Shown: positions 17,410-25,949, counted from the first letter of the stretch. The stretch is DNA of 64,000 bases from JAUZRW01 sp964549915 (GCA_964549915.1 CAZJWX010000002.1:62001-126000); one strand, 5' to 3'. The notes: generated by a model not told the origin, from the sequence alone. Translations and numbers: made by a program.

Positions 17410-18018
17410 TCATAATGCCAGAAAATTCTGCAAGATTCGCAGCCCGACCTGCTGGCTCTTTTCCGGATGGAATTGTACGCCGTAGATGTGCTCGCGCTGC
17501 ACACCCGCTACGAAGTTGATGCCGTAGTCTACAGTGATGAGCACATCATCCTCTTCAGAGGGTTCGCAGTAATAGCTGTGGACGAAGTAGGCGTAGGCCG
17601 GATCCGGCAAGTGTTGCAGCAAGGGCGATTCTTTGCGGTGCTGCAAGGTATTCCACCCCATATGCGGAACTTTCAGATCGTCAAAAGGCGGGAAGCGCGT
17701 GACCTTCCCCGGCAAGATGCCGAAGCCATTGTGGTTGCCCATTTCGTCGCTACACTCAAACAAGAATTGCATTCCCAGGCAAATGCCGAGGTAGGGCGTC
17801 CCATCTGCCACAGCATCCCGAATCGGCTGCACCAGCTCTTGCTCATGTAACTGCTGCATCCCCGCGCCGAACGCCCCCACGCCGGGCAAGATGATTTTCT
17901 CCGCACCGACCAACTGCTCCGGCTTCTGCACGAGTTGGACACCATCTGCCTGTAAATGGTGCAGCGCATGCAGCACACTGCGTAAATTACCCGCACCATA
18001 ATCAATGACTGCAAGCAT
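17410..18018 (-). CDS. hisH: Imidazole glycerol phosphate synthase, glutaminase subunit
   Basis: 202 residues, a class I glutamine amidotransferase. The nucleophilic Cys is in YLGICLGMQFLF, and the His and Glu of the triad are in GVQFHPEKSQ. The N-terminus MLAVIDYGAGNLRSV is typical of HisH. It supplies ammonia to HisF. It is the first gene of hisHAFIE, with a strong GGGGAGG ribosome site 10 bases upstream. The transcript leader carries a terminator and a small ORF with His codons (see those entries). hisG, hisD, hisB and hisC are not in this window. Confidence 0.96.
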   Translation of the reverse strand: MLAVIDYGAGNLRSVLHALHHLQADGVQLVQKPEQLVGAEKIILPGVGAFGAGMQQLHEQELVQPIRDAVADGTPYLGICLGMQFLFECSDEMGNHNGFGILPGKVTRFPPFDDLKVPHMGWNTLQHRKESPLLQHLPDPAYAYFVHSYYCEPSEEDDVLITVDYGINFVAGVQREHIYGVQFHPEKSQQVGLRILQNFLAL

Positions 18019-18040
18019 CGTCTGGCTACCTCCCCAACGA

Positions 18041-18070
18041 AAACAAAAAGCCCCGCGACGGTGCGAGGCT
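18041..18070 (-). terminator. Leader terminator (attenuator) before hisH
   Basis: On the minus strand, AGCC-T-CGC...GCG-G-GGCT forms a stem with one mismatch and a 6-base loop, followed directly by TTTTTGTTTT. It lies between the his promoter and the hisH ribosome site, so it can only act on the his leader transcript; that position is typical of an attenuator. Confidence 0.75.
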
Positions 18071-18129
18071 GTGAAGACAAAACGGCATCACGCGACAACC
18101 GAATTGGTTGGCACCGGAATTGAAGCAGA

Positions 18130-18171
18130 TTATCCGGGATGATGCGTGAAGGTAACGGTATACGGTATCAT
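18130..18171 (-). CDS. Candidate his leader peptide with tandem His codons
   Basis: A 13-codon ORF, MIPYTVTFTHHPG, whose ATG lies 7 bases after the -10 hexamer, so translation would begin at or next to the transcript 5' end. This is the same spacing as the fhaA promoter in this window. Two adjacent CAT codons fall near the end. A segment over the His codons (GCATCA on the mRNA) is complementary to TGATGC downstream (plus-strand 18085-18090), ahead of the terminator, allowing alternative pairing. His codons, terminator and position before hisH fit ribosome-mediated attenuation. Two His codons is fewer than in enterobacteria, so this stays a hypothesis. Confidence 0.5.
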   Translation of the reverse strand: MIPYTVTFTHHPG

Positions 18172-18178
18172 GTTGCAA

Positions 18179-18208
18179 AGTATAGCAACGGTTTGAAGAA
18201 CTTGTCAA
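18179..18208 (-). promoter_or_regulatory. Strong promoter of the his operon
   Basis: On the minus strand, perfect TTGACA (18208-18203), an 18-base spacer and TATACT (18184-18179). It overlaps the 5' region of the divergent SAM hydrolase gene, so the two genes share a compact regulatory interval. Confidence 0.85.
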
Positions 18209-18219
18209 CGAGGGGAAAC

Positions 18220-19053
18220 ATGAGTGAGTTGGTCGCCCTGCTGACGGATTTCGGCACAGAGGATGTTTATGTCGGCGTGATGAAAGGCGTCATGAAGCGC
18301 ATCGCACCGGATTTGAAGTTCGTGGATATTACACATGCCATTCGCCCACAATCTGTGCGGGAATGTGCGCTGGCGCTGCTGCACAGTTATCGCTACTTCC
18401 CGCCGGGCACTGTTTTTCTGGTCGTAGTGGATCCCGGCGTGGGTAGCCAGCGACGCCCGCTTCTGGTGCAGGCCGGGGGGTACCGCTTCGTCGCGCCGGA
18501 TAATGGCGCCCTGGCCTATGTCCTGGACGAAATCGAGATCGAGAAGGCCGTCGTCCTGGATAACCAGAATTTTCACCTGAATCAGGTGAGCAACACCTTT
18601 CACGGGCGGGATGTCTTCGCCCCGGCTGCGGCATATGCCGCACGTGGCGACATCCCCTTCGAGGAATTTGGCTCAGCCGCCGGGGAACTGGCCTCATTGC
18701 CCAGACCGCAGCTCTACGTCGAACGACACAAGCTGGTCGGCGAAGTAACTCACATCGATCACTTCGGCAATATCATCACCAGCATCGGTTTGCTGCACTG
18801 GCTGGATGAGCAGCGCATCCAACTGACCCTGCCAGAACCGGAGAAGAGCCGTCAGTTGGATGCAGCACAAGCGAGCCTCTCTGTACATGGACAGCAGATT
18901 CAGGGTATCGTGCATGCCTACCATGAGGCACCACGCGGCGACCTGTTGGTGCAAATCGACAGCAACGGCTACCTCGAAATCGCTATCAATCAGGGCAATG
19001 CTGCAAAACGCCTCGATGCCGCCATCGGTGACGAGGTACAACTCAGCCTGTAG
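18220..19053 (+). CDS. SAM hydroxide adenosyltransferase (DUF62/SAM hydrolase family)
   Basis: 277 residues related to fluorinase/chlorinase but of the hydrolase subgroup. The N-terminal LLTDFGTEDVYVGVMKG supplies the adenosine-binding Asp, and DPGVGS, APDNGALAYV and a C-terminal barrel follow. Characterised members split S-adenosylmethionine with water into adenosine and methionine. The ATG at 18220 follows GAGGGG and begins at the conserved strand; the frame is open further upstream, but that extension would cover the his leader and is rejected. It is divergent from the his operon. Its physiological role is unclear in most bacteria; a link to AICAR or SAM balance is speculation. Confidence 0.88.
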   Translation: MSELVALLTDFGTEDVYVGVMKGVMKRIAPDLKFVDITHAIRPQSVRECALALLHSYRYFPPGTVFLVVVDPGVGSQRRPLLVQAGGYRFVAPDNGALAYVLDEIEIEKAVVLDNQNFHLNQVSNTFHGRDVFAPAAAYAARGDIPFEEFGSAAGELASLPRPQLYVERHKLVGEVTHIDHFGNIITSIGLLHWLDEQRIQLTLPEPEKSRQLDAAQASLSVHGQQIQGIVHAYHEAPRGDLLVQIDSNGYLEIAINQGNAAKRLDAAIGDEVQLSL

Positions 19054-19186
19054 CCTAAACCTACCCTGGCAGATTGCGGCGAAAGTGAGGAGAGAAATCA
19101 CATCGTGCTTGCGCAAGTCCCCAGGATTTGCTAGATTTTGGGTGTCGAAAACATTACAATGAAAATTAACTTCCCTGTGGGGTAAA

Positions 19187-20323
19187 ATGGTGAAAGCGCG
19201 TCACAAACACTCCGGTTCTGTGCTGATCGTGGATGACGTTGCCGACAATCTAAGCTTGCTCTCCGACATGCTGGTGCAGCGGGGCTTTGATGTGAAGATC
19301 GCCCTCAGCGGCCCCGAAGCCCTGGATAGCGTCGAACGCCAGCATCCTGACTTGATTCTGCTGGATATTCAGATGCCAGATATGGACGGCTACGAAGTCT
19401 GTCGTCGCCTGAAGGCGGACGCAGCGACTCGCGATATTCCCGTCATCTTCCTGAGTGCCCTCTCCGAGACCGACGACATCATCAAGGGCTTCGAAGTGGG
19501 CGGGGTGGATTACGTCAGCAAGCCCTTCCAATCGCGCGAAGTCGTCGCCCGCGTGGGCAGTCAGATTACCGTCGCACGTCAGCGCCAGCGCATCGCAGAA
19601 CTGCGCGAGCAAGATCAGAAACAGTTCGAGCAGTTGAACCAGATGCGAGATCGCTTCCTGCACGCCACCGCCCACGACCTCAAGAACCCCCTCACGGGCA
19701 TCATGCTCTACACGCAGAAGCTGCGGGGCATGGATGAGGATGAAATTCAGGAACTGCCGGAAGTCGCCCAGGGTATTGAGCAGAATGCGCGTAAGATGCA
19801 GCGCCTGATTACCGACATCCTCGACCTGGCACAGATCCAAATTGGCGAGATGCTCAACCTACATCCCACGGATGTCGTCCCGCTGCTGGTGCGTGCCCTC
19901 GAAGATGCAGACATTCACGCCCGCAACAAGCAAATTGAGTTAATTCTGGACGCCCCCGATTCCCGCGTGATGGTGGGGCTGGACGAGCATTACTTTGGGC
20001 GCGTGCTGGATAACCTGGTGGGCAATGCGCTCAAGTACACGCCACAAGGCGGCCAGATTGCCCTGAGCCTGCAAGAAGCCCCGGATCGCGTGTTGATCTC
20101 CGTTGCGGACAGCGGCATCGGCATCCCGCAAGATGACCTACCTCACATCTTCGACGCCTTCTATCGGGTGCGCAAACCCACGCACAAGAAAGAGTCCGGT
20201 TCCGGGCTGGGACTGTCGATTGTTGCGGCAATCGTGCAGCAGCATGGCGGGTACATCAGCGCCGAAAGTGAGGAAGGGCGCGGCAGCATCTTCACCGTTG
20301 AGCTGCCCCGATCCGATTCCTGA
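19187..20323 (+). CDS. Response regulator-histidine kinase hybrid (REC-HisKA-HATPase)
   Basis: 378 residues. A receiver domain comes first (D16-D17, phospho-acceptor D60 in LLDIQMPD, K112 in SKPF), followed by a short coiled coil. Then HisKA has H163 in HATAHDLKNPL, and HATPase_c has N box NLVGNALKY, DSGIGI and GSGLGL. It has no membrane segments or other sensor, so its input is likely phosphotransfer to the N-terminal receiver. The output partner is not encoded beside it. GGGG lies about 8 bases before the ATG. It is separated by 133 bases from the SAM hydrolase gene and faces the MFS gene tail to tail. Confidence 0.92.
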   Translation: MVKARHKHSGSVLIVDDVADNLSLLSDMLVQRGFDVKIALSGPEALDSVERQHPDLILLDIQMPDMDGYEVCRRLKADAATRDIPVIFLSALSETDDIIKGFEVGGVDYVSKPFQSREVVARVGSQITVARQRQRIAELREQDQKQFEQLNQMRDRFLHATAHDLKNPLTGIMLYTQKLRGMDEDEIQELPEVAQGIEQNARKMQRLITDILDLAQIQIGEMLNLHPTDVVPLLVRALEDADIHARNKQIELILDAPDSRVMVGLDEHYFGRVLDNLVGNALKYTPQGGQIALSLQEAPDRVLISVADSGIGIPQDDLPHIFDAFYRVRKPTHKKESGSGLGLSIVAAIVQQHGGYISAESEEGRGSIFTVELPRSDS

Positions 20324-20329
20324 CGGCGT

Positions 20330-21622
20330 TCAATCGCCTGTGGGAGCACCTGTGGCTGCCATACCGGGCTGAACGTCTTCGTTCTTGCGCTTATCTTCCT
20401 GGCGCTGCGCCCACCGCATCAAGAAGAACGACGGGATCAGCATCACAAGCAAAATGCCGCCGCCGATCCAGTACGGGAGCGAGGGCTGCATGGCGAAGAG
20501 CACGCCTGCGATCGCCCCACCGAAGATGATTGCCAGGCTGAAGGCGGATTGATACAGCCCCAAGGCTCCGCCCCGCTGCGAGTCAGCGACTGCACTGGTA
20601 GCCAGCGATTGCAATGCCGGGATCTGAGTCCCGGTGCCGATAGCGAAGGAGAACATGGGAATGATGGCCGTCAGCGGTGTCTGAATCACGGCAATTCCCA
20701 GCATCCCCAGGCCGCGCAATCCACCGCCAAAGACCAGCAGCGGACTCTCACCAAAGCGGCGAATCAAGCGACGTAGCAAAAACAACTGGGTGAAAATCTG
20801 ACCGACCCCGAAGACCGCCAGCAGCAAGCCCACGCCCAGTTCAGCGCGTTCGGGTGTATCGGCGAAGAGCACTTCCGCGCCGAACAGGGCAAACGTCCCC
20901 TGGAGCAGCGAGAAGGCGAATTGCGAACCGAAGGTCACGGCGAGGATCGAGAGCAGCGGCACGTTGGTCAACACGCCGCGCACGGTCATGGGCGCATCCT
21001 GCCGTTTCGCGTCTTCAGCGCGTTTTTCGGCGGTATTGGTCTCCTCCAGCATGAACCAGGTGAGCACGACCACAATGGACGCCGCCGCTGCCGCAACCAG
21101 GTACGGCGTCTGGTAGGCGAAGGTCGTCGCCAGAATGCCGCCGACTGCCGGCCCCAAAATGAAGCCGACCCCGAAGACCGCGAAAATGTACCCAAGCGCG
21201 GTTGTACGCTGTTCGCGCGGTGTGATGTCTGTGACATAGGCTTGCGCCACGATGATATTGCCCCCGGTGATGCCATCCAGAATGCGTGCGAAGAACAACA
21301 CCGCCACATTGGGTGCCAGCCCCAGCATCAGAAAACTGATCACCGTCCCGACCTGGCTGACGAGCAAGACCGGAATGCGTCCGTAACGGTCGGAAAGGCG
21401 ACCGATGAACGGCCCGGCGACGAACTGAGCCGCGAAGAAGGCCGTGATCAAGAGGGTGATCGCCTCTGGCGACATCCCGAACTGGCGCTGAGCGTAGAGT
21501 GGCAGAATCGGCAGCACCATCGCTGCACCCACAATCTGCACAAAAACGATCAACAGAATCACAATTAAGCGGCGATCTAGCAGGGAGATGCCGCGTTTTG
21601 GTTTCTCGGAAGGGCTGCTCAC
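20330..21622 (-). CDS. MFS transporter (multidrug/tetracycline-resistance-like)
   Basis: About 430 residues with twelve predicted hydrophobic segments and the MFS motif A GRLSDRYGRIPVLL between segments 2 and 3. The motif-C-like FGVGFILGPAVGG is in segment 5, as in drug:H+ antiporters of the TetA type. The substrate is unknown. The GTG at 21622 is preferred: GGAG lies 9 bases upstream, and a TATAAT at 21668-21663 overlaps the alternative ATG (21664), so a transcript from that promoter would begin downstream of that ATG. The gene ends 7 bases from the hybrid kinase stop, on the opposite strand. Confidence 0.88.
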   Translation of the reverse strand: MSSPSEKPKRGISLLDRRLIVILLIVFVQIVGAAMVLPILPLYAQRQFGMSPEAITLLITAFFAAQFVAGPFIGRLSDRYGRIPVLLVSQVGTVISFLMLGLAPNVAVLFFARILDGITGGNIIVAQAYVTDITPREQRTTALGYIFAVFGVGFILGPAVGGILATTFAYQTPYLVAAAAASIVVVLTWFMLEETNTAEKRAEDAKRQDAPMTVRGVLTNVPLLSILAVTFGSQFAFSLLQGTFALFGAEVLFADTPERAELGVGLLLAVFGVGQIFTQLFLLRRLIRRFGESPLLVFGGGLRGLGMLGIAVIQTPLTAIIPMFSFAIGTGTQIPALQSLATSAVADSQRGGALGLYQSAFSLAIIFGGAIAGVLFAMQPSLPYWIGGGILLVMLIPSFFLMRWAQRQEDKRKNEDVQPGMAATGAPTGD

Positions 21623-21662
21623 AGCGCTGTCTCCAGGTGATGCTAGCGGTGGGAAGGCAGAC

Positions 21663-21690
21663 ATTATACGCCCGCGCTCACGCCATGCAA
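21663..21690 (-). promoter_or_regulatory. Promoter of the MFS gene
   Basis: On the minus strand, TTGCAT (21690-21685), a 16-base spacer and a perfect TATAAT (21668-21663). It gives a leader of about 34 bases before the GTG start and indicates that the MFS gene is transcribed separately from thiBPQ. Confidence 0.65.
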
Positions 21691-21731
21691 ACCACCAGGA
21701 TGGGCTTTTCAGATCAACATTGTGTGAACCA

Positions 21732-22736
21732 TCAACCTGATGACGCATCTGATGGTAAGGGCACGACCCAGTCCGGCGCGATGTGCAGCGCCACAGCATC
21801 GCCGACGGCGGGAGCATCCACTGCAGAAGACTCCCAGTAGATCAATTGCACATCGTCGGAAAGTCGCACGAACAGCTCATAGCGGCTGCCCTGGAAACGG
21901 CGGCGCACGATGACGCCGTGCAGTGCCCCCGCCTCATCCCGTCGCAAGCCCGCCGGGTGCAGCAAGATAAGCTCGGCATGCGGCAATTCCGGCAAATGGG
22001 GTTCGAGCAGGTGCGCCGGGAAGATATTGCCGAGGCCGAGGAACCGTGCGACGAAAGCTGTGCGCGGACGCTGGTAAATGGCCTGCGGCGTATCAACCTG
22101 CTCGATGCGTCCGGCGTTCATCACAGCGATGCGATCCGCTACTGCGTAGGCTTCTTGCTGATCGTGCGTCACGTAGAGCGCCGTCACACCCATTTCCTGG
22201 ATGATCTCGCGCAGTTCCAGCACCAGTTGATTGCGCAAGCTCGCATCCAGCGAACCCAGTGGCTCGTCCAGCATCAGCAGGTGGGGGCGTGGCGCGAGGC
22301 TGCGTGCCAGTGCGACGCGCTGCTTCTCACCGCCGGAAAGCTGGCTCACATCGCGTTTCCCAAATTCCCCCAACTTGACCAGGCGCAGCATCTCCTCCAC
22401 GCGCTTTTCGCGCTCCTTGGCTGGCTTGCCCTGCATTTCCAGGCCAAAGGCGATATTCTGCGCCACCGTCAGGTGTGGGAAGAGTGCGAAATCCTGGAAG
22501 ACCAGCCCGAAACCGCGCTGATGCACGGAGATGTCACGCAGCACGTCTCCGCGCAGGCATACTTCGCCGGAGAAGTTCGGCTCTAGCCCAGCGATGATGC
22601 GCAGCAACGTCGTCTTGCCGCTGCCACTTTCCCCCAGCAGACACAGAATCTCGCCCTCTTCCAGCGTGAGGTCGATGTCCGTCAGGACGGGTTGTCCATC
22701 GTACTGCTGCGAAATGTCACGCAGTTGCAACATCAA
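21732..22736 (-). CDS. thiQ: Thiamine-type ABC transporter, ATP-binding protein
   Basis: 334 residues: Walker A LGESGSGKTT, Q loop VFQDFALFPH, signature LSGGEKQRVALARSLA, Walker B LLMLDEPLGSLDA and the H-loop THDQQEA, followed by a TOBE-like C-terminal domain. It powers import through the adjacent fused permease. Its start overlaps the permease stop by 4 bases. On sequence alone it could serve iron(III), putrescine or thiamine, since these subfamilies are close. The TPP riboswitch upstream of the operon decides for thiamine or a thiamine precursor. Confidence 0.85.
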   Translation of the reverse strand: MMLQLRDISQQYDGQPVLTDIDLTLEEGEILCLLGESGSGKTTLLRIIAGLEPNFSGEVCLRGDVLRDISVHQRGFGLVFQDFALFPHLTVAQNIAFGLEMQGKPAKEREKRVEEMLRLVKLGEFGKRDVSQLSGGEKQRVALARSLAPRPHLLMLDEPLGSLDASLRNQLVLELREIIQEMGVTALYVTHDQQEAYAVADRIAVMNAGRIEQVDTPQAIYQRPRTAFVARFLGLGNIFPAHLLEPHLPELPHAELILLHPAGLRRDEAGALHGVIVRRRFQGSRYELFVRLSDDVQLIYWESSAVDAPAVGDAVALHIAPDWVVPLPSDASSG

Positions 22737-24403
22737 AATTCTCCTATCCCAGCGGTGCGCACGCGCTCAATGAGGACGAAGCTCACTGCACAGACCCCCA
22801 TCAGCAGGACGCTCATCGCCAACGCCTGCGCGTAATTCTCAGCCCCAGGCTGCCCCAACAGGCGAAAGATCACAATCGGCATGGTCGGTGTATCTGGACG
22901 GGCGACGAAGAGCGATGCGCCAAATTCCCCCATGCTGACGGTGAAAGCGAAGGTCGCCCCGACGACAACCCCCCGGCTGATGAGGGGAAGTTCCACACGA
23001 CGCCAGACCTGGAACGGTGAAGCTCCCAGGACTCCCGCCGCCTCGGTCACATTCGGGGGGATGCTGCGCAGAGCGGGCAGGACGCTGCGCACCACAAATG
23101 GGATGGCTACCAGCGTATGCGCGATGGGAATCAGAAACCAGGAAGCACGTAAATCCAGCGGCGGCTCGTCCAGCGCGATGATGAAGCCGAAGCCGAGCGT
23201 GACAGCGCTAGTCGCCAGTGGGAGCATGAAAATCGGATCGAGCAGCCGACCAGCCCAGGAGAACTGCCTGCGCCCTGCGATCAAATAAGCGCTGAGGATT
23301 CCCAACAGCAGCGCCATGCCAGTCGTAATCAGGGCGAATTGCAGCGAATTACTAACCGCTTGCAGCGGCGGCACGAACAACACGGACTCGCGAGGATTCT
23401 GACCGAGTGCTGTATACGCTTGCAGCGTGAAGACACCATCCTGCAACAGGGAGCGATAAACCAGCGCCAGTAGCGGCGCGAAGAGCAGCACGGCCATCAA
23501 GAGCAAATTGGCCCCGACGAAGGCAATTTCACCCACTTTGCGTGGCGCACGCGCAATCTGTTGAGCGCTCTGGTAATCACCAGAGACATTGCGCTGGATT
23601 TGGGTGTAGAAGACCATCATCAGCAGCATGACCAGAATCTGCACTAGCGAAAGCGCCGCCGCCATCGGCAGATCGAAGATATTGCGTGCCTGATAGTAAA
23701 TCTGCACTTCCAGCGTAGCGAAACGAATCCCTCCCAGAATCAGCACAATGCCGAAGCTGGTGAAGGTGAAGATGAAGACCAGCAACGCCGCCGCCAGAAT
23801 TGCTGGACGCAAAATTGGCAGTCGAACGCGCCACCACAAGCGCCAGCGATTTGCACCGAGCACCTGCGCCGCTTCTTCCATACGCAGCGATTGATTCGCC
23901 CAAAAACTGGTGATCATGCGCAGGGCGATCGCATAGTTATAGAACACATGCACGATCAAGATGATTGCCAGCGTATTCAGCAGTTGGATCGGCGCTTCTT
24001 GCAAGCCGAATAGCGAAATCAATGCCTCATTGAGAATCCCGCGCGGGCCAATCAAGGCCAGAAAGGCCGCTGCGACCACCACCGTGGGCAGCACGAAGGG
24101 CAACGTCGCCAGAGAGAGCAACAGGCTCTTGCCGGGGAAGCGGTAGCGTGTGAACACGTAGGCACCGGGTATCGCCAGCCCAACGGTCAAAAGCGTGGAT
24201 AGCGTGGCCTGCCAGACTGTGAAGAAGAGCGTGTTGCGATAGTAACGCGTGGTCGCCAGTTCCACAAAACCGCTGAAATCCCAGTTCCCTTCTGGTCGCA
24301 GGCTCAGATCGAAGATCGAGAACAGGGGATAAAAGAAGAAAACCAGCAGGAAGAGAAGTGGTACGAGCAGCAGCCCGTACCACAGCACACGATGCAGTTT
24401 CAT
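22733..24403 (-). CDS. thiP: Thiamine-type ABC transporter, fused permease
   Basis: 556 residues containing two BPD_transp_1 permease halves in tandem, each with about six membrane helices and an EAA loop. EAAQVLGANRWRLWWRV is in the first half and EAAGVLGASPFQVWRRV in the second. This duplicated layout is shared by ThiP and FbpB-type permeases. It forms the membrane channel with ThiQ and accepts substrate from the binding protein encoded upstream. Start and stop codons overlap those of both neighbours by 4 bases, so the three genes are translationally coupled. Confidence 0.85.
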   Translation of the reverse strand: MKLHRVLWYGLLLVPLLFLLVFFFYPLFSIFDLSLRPEGNWDFSGFVELATTRYYRNTLFFTVWQATLSTLLTVGLAIPGAYVFTRYRFPGKSLLLSLATLPFVLPTVVVAAAFLALIGPRGILNEALISLFGLQEAPIQLLNTLAIILIVHVFYNYAIALRMITSFWANQSLRMEEAAQVLGANRWRLWWRVRLPILRPAILAAALLVFIFTFTSFGIVLILGGIRFATLEVQIYYQARNIFDLPMAAALSLVQILVMLLMMVFYTQIQRNVSGDYQSAQQIARAPRKVGEIAFVGANLLLMAVLLFAPLLALVYRSLLQDGVFTLQAYTALGQNPRESVLFVPPLQAVSNSLQFALITTGMALLLGILSAYLIAGRRQFSWAGRLLDPIFMLPLATSAVTLGFGFIIALDEPPLDLRASWFLIPIAHTLVAIPFVVRSVLPALRSIPPNVTEAAGVLGASPFQVWRRVELPLISRGVVVGATFAFTVSMGEFGASLFVARPDTPTMPIVIFRLLGQPGAENYAQALAMSVLLMGVCAVSFVLIERVRTAGIGEF

Positions 24404-25458
24404 CGTCCGAGTGCAACTTCCGTCCAGGCGTCGATCCAGATTTCGCGATTGCCCTCAATCGCATCATAGTCGAGCGACGCGGGTTCTTCAGGAATTTGCG
24501 CGTATTCGGCGAAGATTTCCGGCAGTTCAGCCTCTTCATGAACCGGGAAAACGAACATCTGCTCCGGCACATCTTCCTGGAAGGGCAGGCTCAGCATGAA
24601 GTCGATGAATGCCTGCGCTTCTTCGACATTTTCGGTGCCCTCCAGAATCCCCGCGAATTCGATCTGGCGGAAGCAGGTTCCCGGCGCGACGATGCTGGCA
24701 GTGGTCGCTGCATCCAACTCTTCGTCATAGGTGAAAGGCGGGCTGCTGGCGTAGCTCACGACCAGCGGATAGCTGCCTTCATTGCCGCCCTGGGTGAAGT
24801 GGGTGTAGTATGCCGTGCTCCAATCATCTGTGATGAGGGCATCATTGGCAAGCAAGTCTTCCCAATAGTCCAGGTAGGTGTATTCATTGTCCTCGTCTTC
24901 CGGCGTGCCGAATGCCGCGACAGTCGCGAGCAAGAAGGCCAGGCCGGGCGAAGAAGTTGCCGGATTCTGCGCGACAAGCAGCCCTTCATATTGTGGATCA
25001 GCCAATGCTTCCAGGCTTTCCGGCACCTCAAGATCATTTTCCTCGAAATAGGCGATGTCGTAGTTGAGGCAGACATCGCCATAGTCGATGGGTGTCACCC
25101 GATGCTCCTCATCAAGGATGAAGCGCTCAGCGACGTTTTCGAGATTCGGTGATTCGTAGGGGATGAAGATCGCCGCGTTGAGGGCGCGGCTGAGGAAGGT
25201 ATTATCTACACCGAAGAGGACATCCCCTTGCGGATTGCCAGCGCTGAGCACGGCCTGATTGACAACCTGCCCCGCGTCGCCTGCACGCAAAATGCGTACT
25301 GTGATGCCACTCTCTTCTTCAAAACTCTGCAACACGGACTCGCTCACGTTGAAGCTGTCATGCGTGACGACGGTGACCGTGCGCTCTTCCTGCGCGACGG
25401 AAGGGAAACCAATCCACGCGGCGCTGAACAACAAAATGGCGAAAATACGGAACAACAT
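24400..25458 (-). CDS. thiB: Thiamine-type ABC transporter, substrate-binding protein
   Basis: 352 residues with a cleavable signal peptide (hydrophobic MLFRIFAILLFSAAW, cleavage likely after VAQ) and the ThiB-like fold (VTVVTHDSFNVSE, FGVDNTFLSRAL, PIDYGDVCLNYD). It captures the vitamin outside the membrane. AAAGG lies 9 bases before the ATG at 25458; a longer open frame exists but would place the signal peptide internally. It is the first gene of thiBPQ, under the TPP riboswitch. A preference for thiamine over its breakdown product or phosphate forms is not decidable here. Confidence 0.85.
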   Translation of the reverse strand: MLFRIFAILLFSAAWIGFPSVAQEERTVTVVTHDSFNVSESVLQSFEEESGITVRILRAGDAGQVVNQAVLSAGNPQGDVLFGVDNTFLSRALNAAIFIPYESPNLENVAERFILDEEHRVTPIDYGDVCLNYDIAYFEENDLEVPESLEALADPQYEGLLVAQNPATSSPGLAFLLATVAAFGTPEDEDNEYTYLDYWEDLLANDALITDDWSTAYYTHFTQGGNEGSYPLVVSYASSPPFTYDEELDAATTASIVAPGTCFRQIEFAGILEGTENVEEAQAFIDFMLSLPFQEDVPEQMFVFPVHEEAELPEIFAEYAQIPEEPASLDYDAIEGNREIWIDAWTEVALGR

Positions 25459-25540
25459 GATTCTTTGCCTTTGACACTTGCCAATCATGTACAAGTAGAG
25501 GTCAAGAACCGAGGGGCAAACGGTCATCAGGTGCCAAAAT

Positions 25541-25575
25541 ACAAGTCACCCCTGACGGGGTGCCTCAGGGGTGAC
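25541..25575 (-). terminator. Riboswitch-controlled terminator
   Basis: A perfect 11-base stem, GTCACCCCTGA and TCAGGGGTGAC with a 9-base loop, read on the minus strand and followed by TTGTATTTTGG. It lies 30 bases past the TPP aptamer and about 85 bases before thiB, so TPP binding should favour this terminator. Confidence 0.75.
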
Positions 25576-25604
25576 TCGCAATTGCGCCATAGACCGCATG
25601 GCTT

Positions 25605-25703
25605 ACGGACACTCCCTGCGCCAGTATTACCCGGTTCAGGTACTAGGGTCGGTGCGGCGATACGCACCCTCTCAGCCTGCTTCCGCAAGCTCCCCTGGTC
25701 TCA
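25605..25703 (-). ncRNA. TPP riboswitch (THI element)
   Basis: The minus strand shows the conserved parts in order: AGGGGAGC, GCTGAGAGGG, the ACCCTAGTACCTGAACC core, GGGTAATACTGGCGCAGGGA. These are the pyrimidine- and pyrophosphate-sensing segments of the thiamine pyrophosphate aptamer. P1 boundaries are approximate. It controls thiBPQ through the terminator that follows. Confidence 0.95.
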
Positions 25704-25720
25704 ACACTTTTACTGGAGCC

Positions 25721-25749
25721 AGTATACCTTGAAAACAGCCCTGCCGCAA
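25721..25749 (-). promoter_or_regulatory. Promoter of the riboswitch-thiBPQ transcript
   Basis: On the minus strand, TTGCGG (25749-25744), a 17-base spacer and TATACT (25726-25721). Transcription would start about 10 bases before the aptamer. Confidence 0.75.
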
Positions 25750-25881
25750 CGGCATGCCTGTATGCGAGTGGATAGAACCCCGTTATTGCGCGTTCCTGAC
25801 CGCTGTCAAAAACACTACAGATTGCGGATGAAGACTTGATGAATGGTGGAATGAGATGCGGCAATGCTTACAGGCCATTTA

Positions 25882-25919
25882 TGACTCCGCTCTATGATTA
25901 TGGTAGTCTAGTGGAGTCA
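25882..25919 (+). promoter_or_regulatory. Inverted repeat upstream of S41 protease gene
   Basis: TGACTCC (25882-25888) and GGAGTCA (25913-25919), 24 bases apart, flank a TATGAT at 25893-25898. It could be an operator around the protease promoter. The rest of 25750-25949 shows no gene. Confidence 0.3.
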
Positions 25920-25949
25920 AAGGTTTTGTAACAGTGATGGAGATGTTGA

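Noticed and set aside
18139..18219. N-terminal extension of the SAM hydrolase-like gene
   Set aside because: It overlaps the his leader and promoter; ATG 18220 has a strong GAGGGG site and family-typical start.
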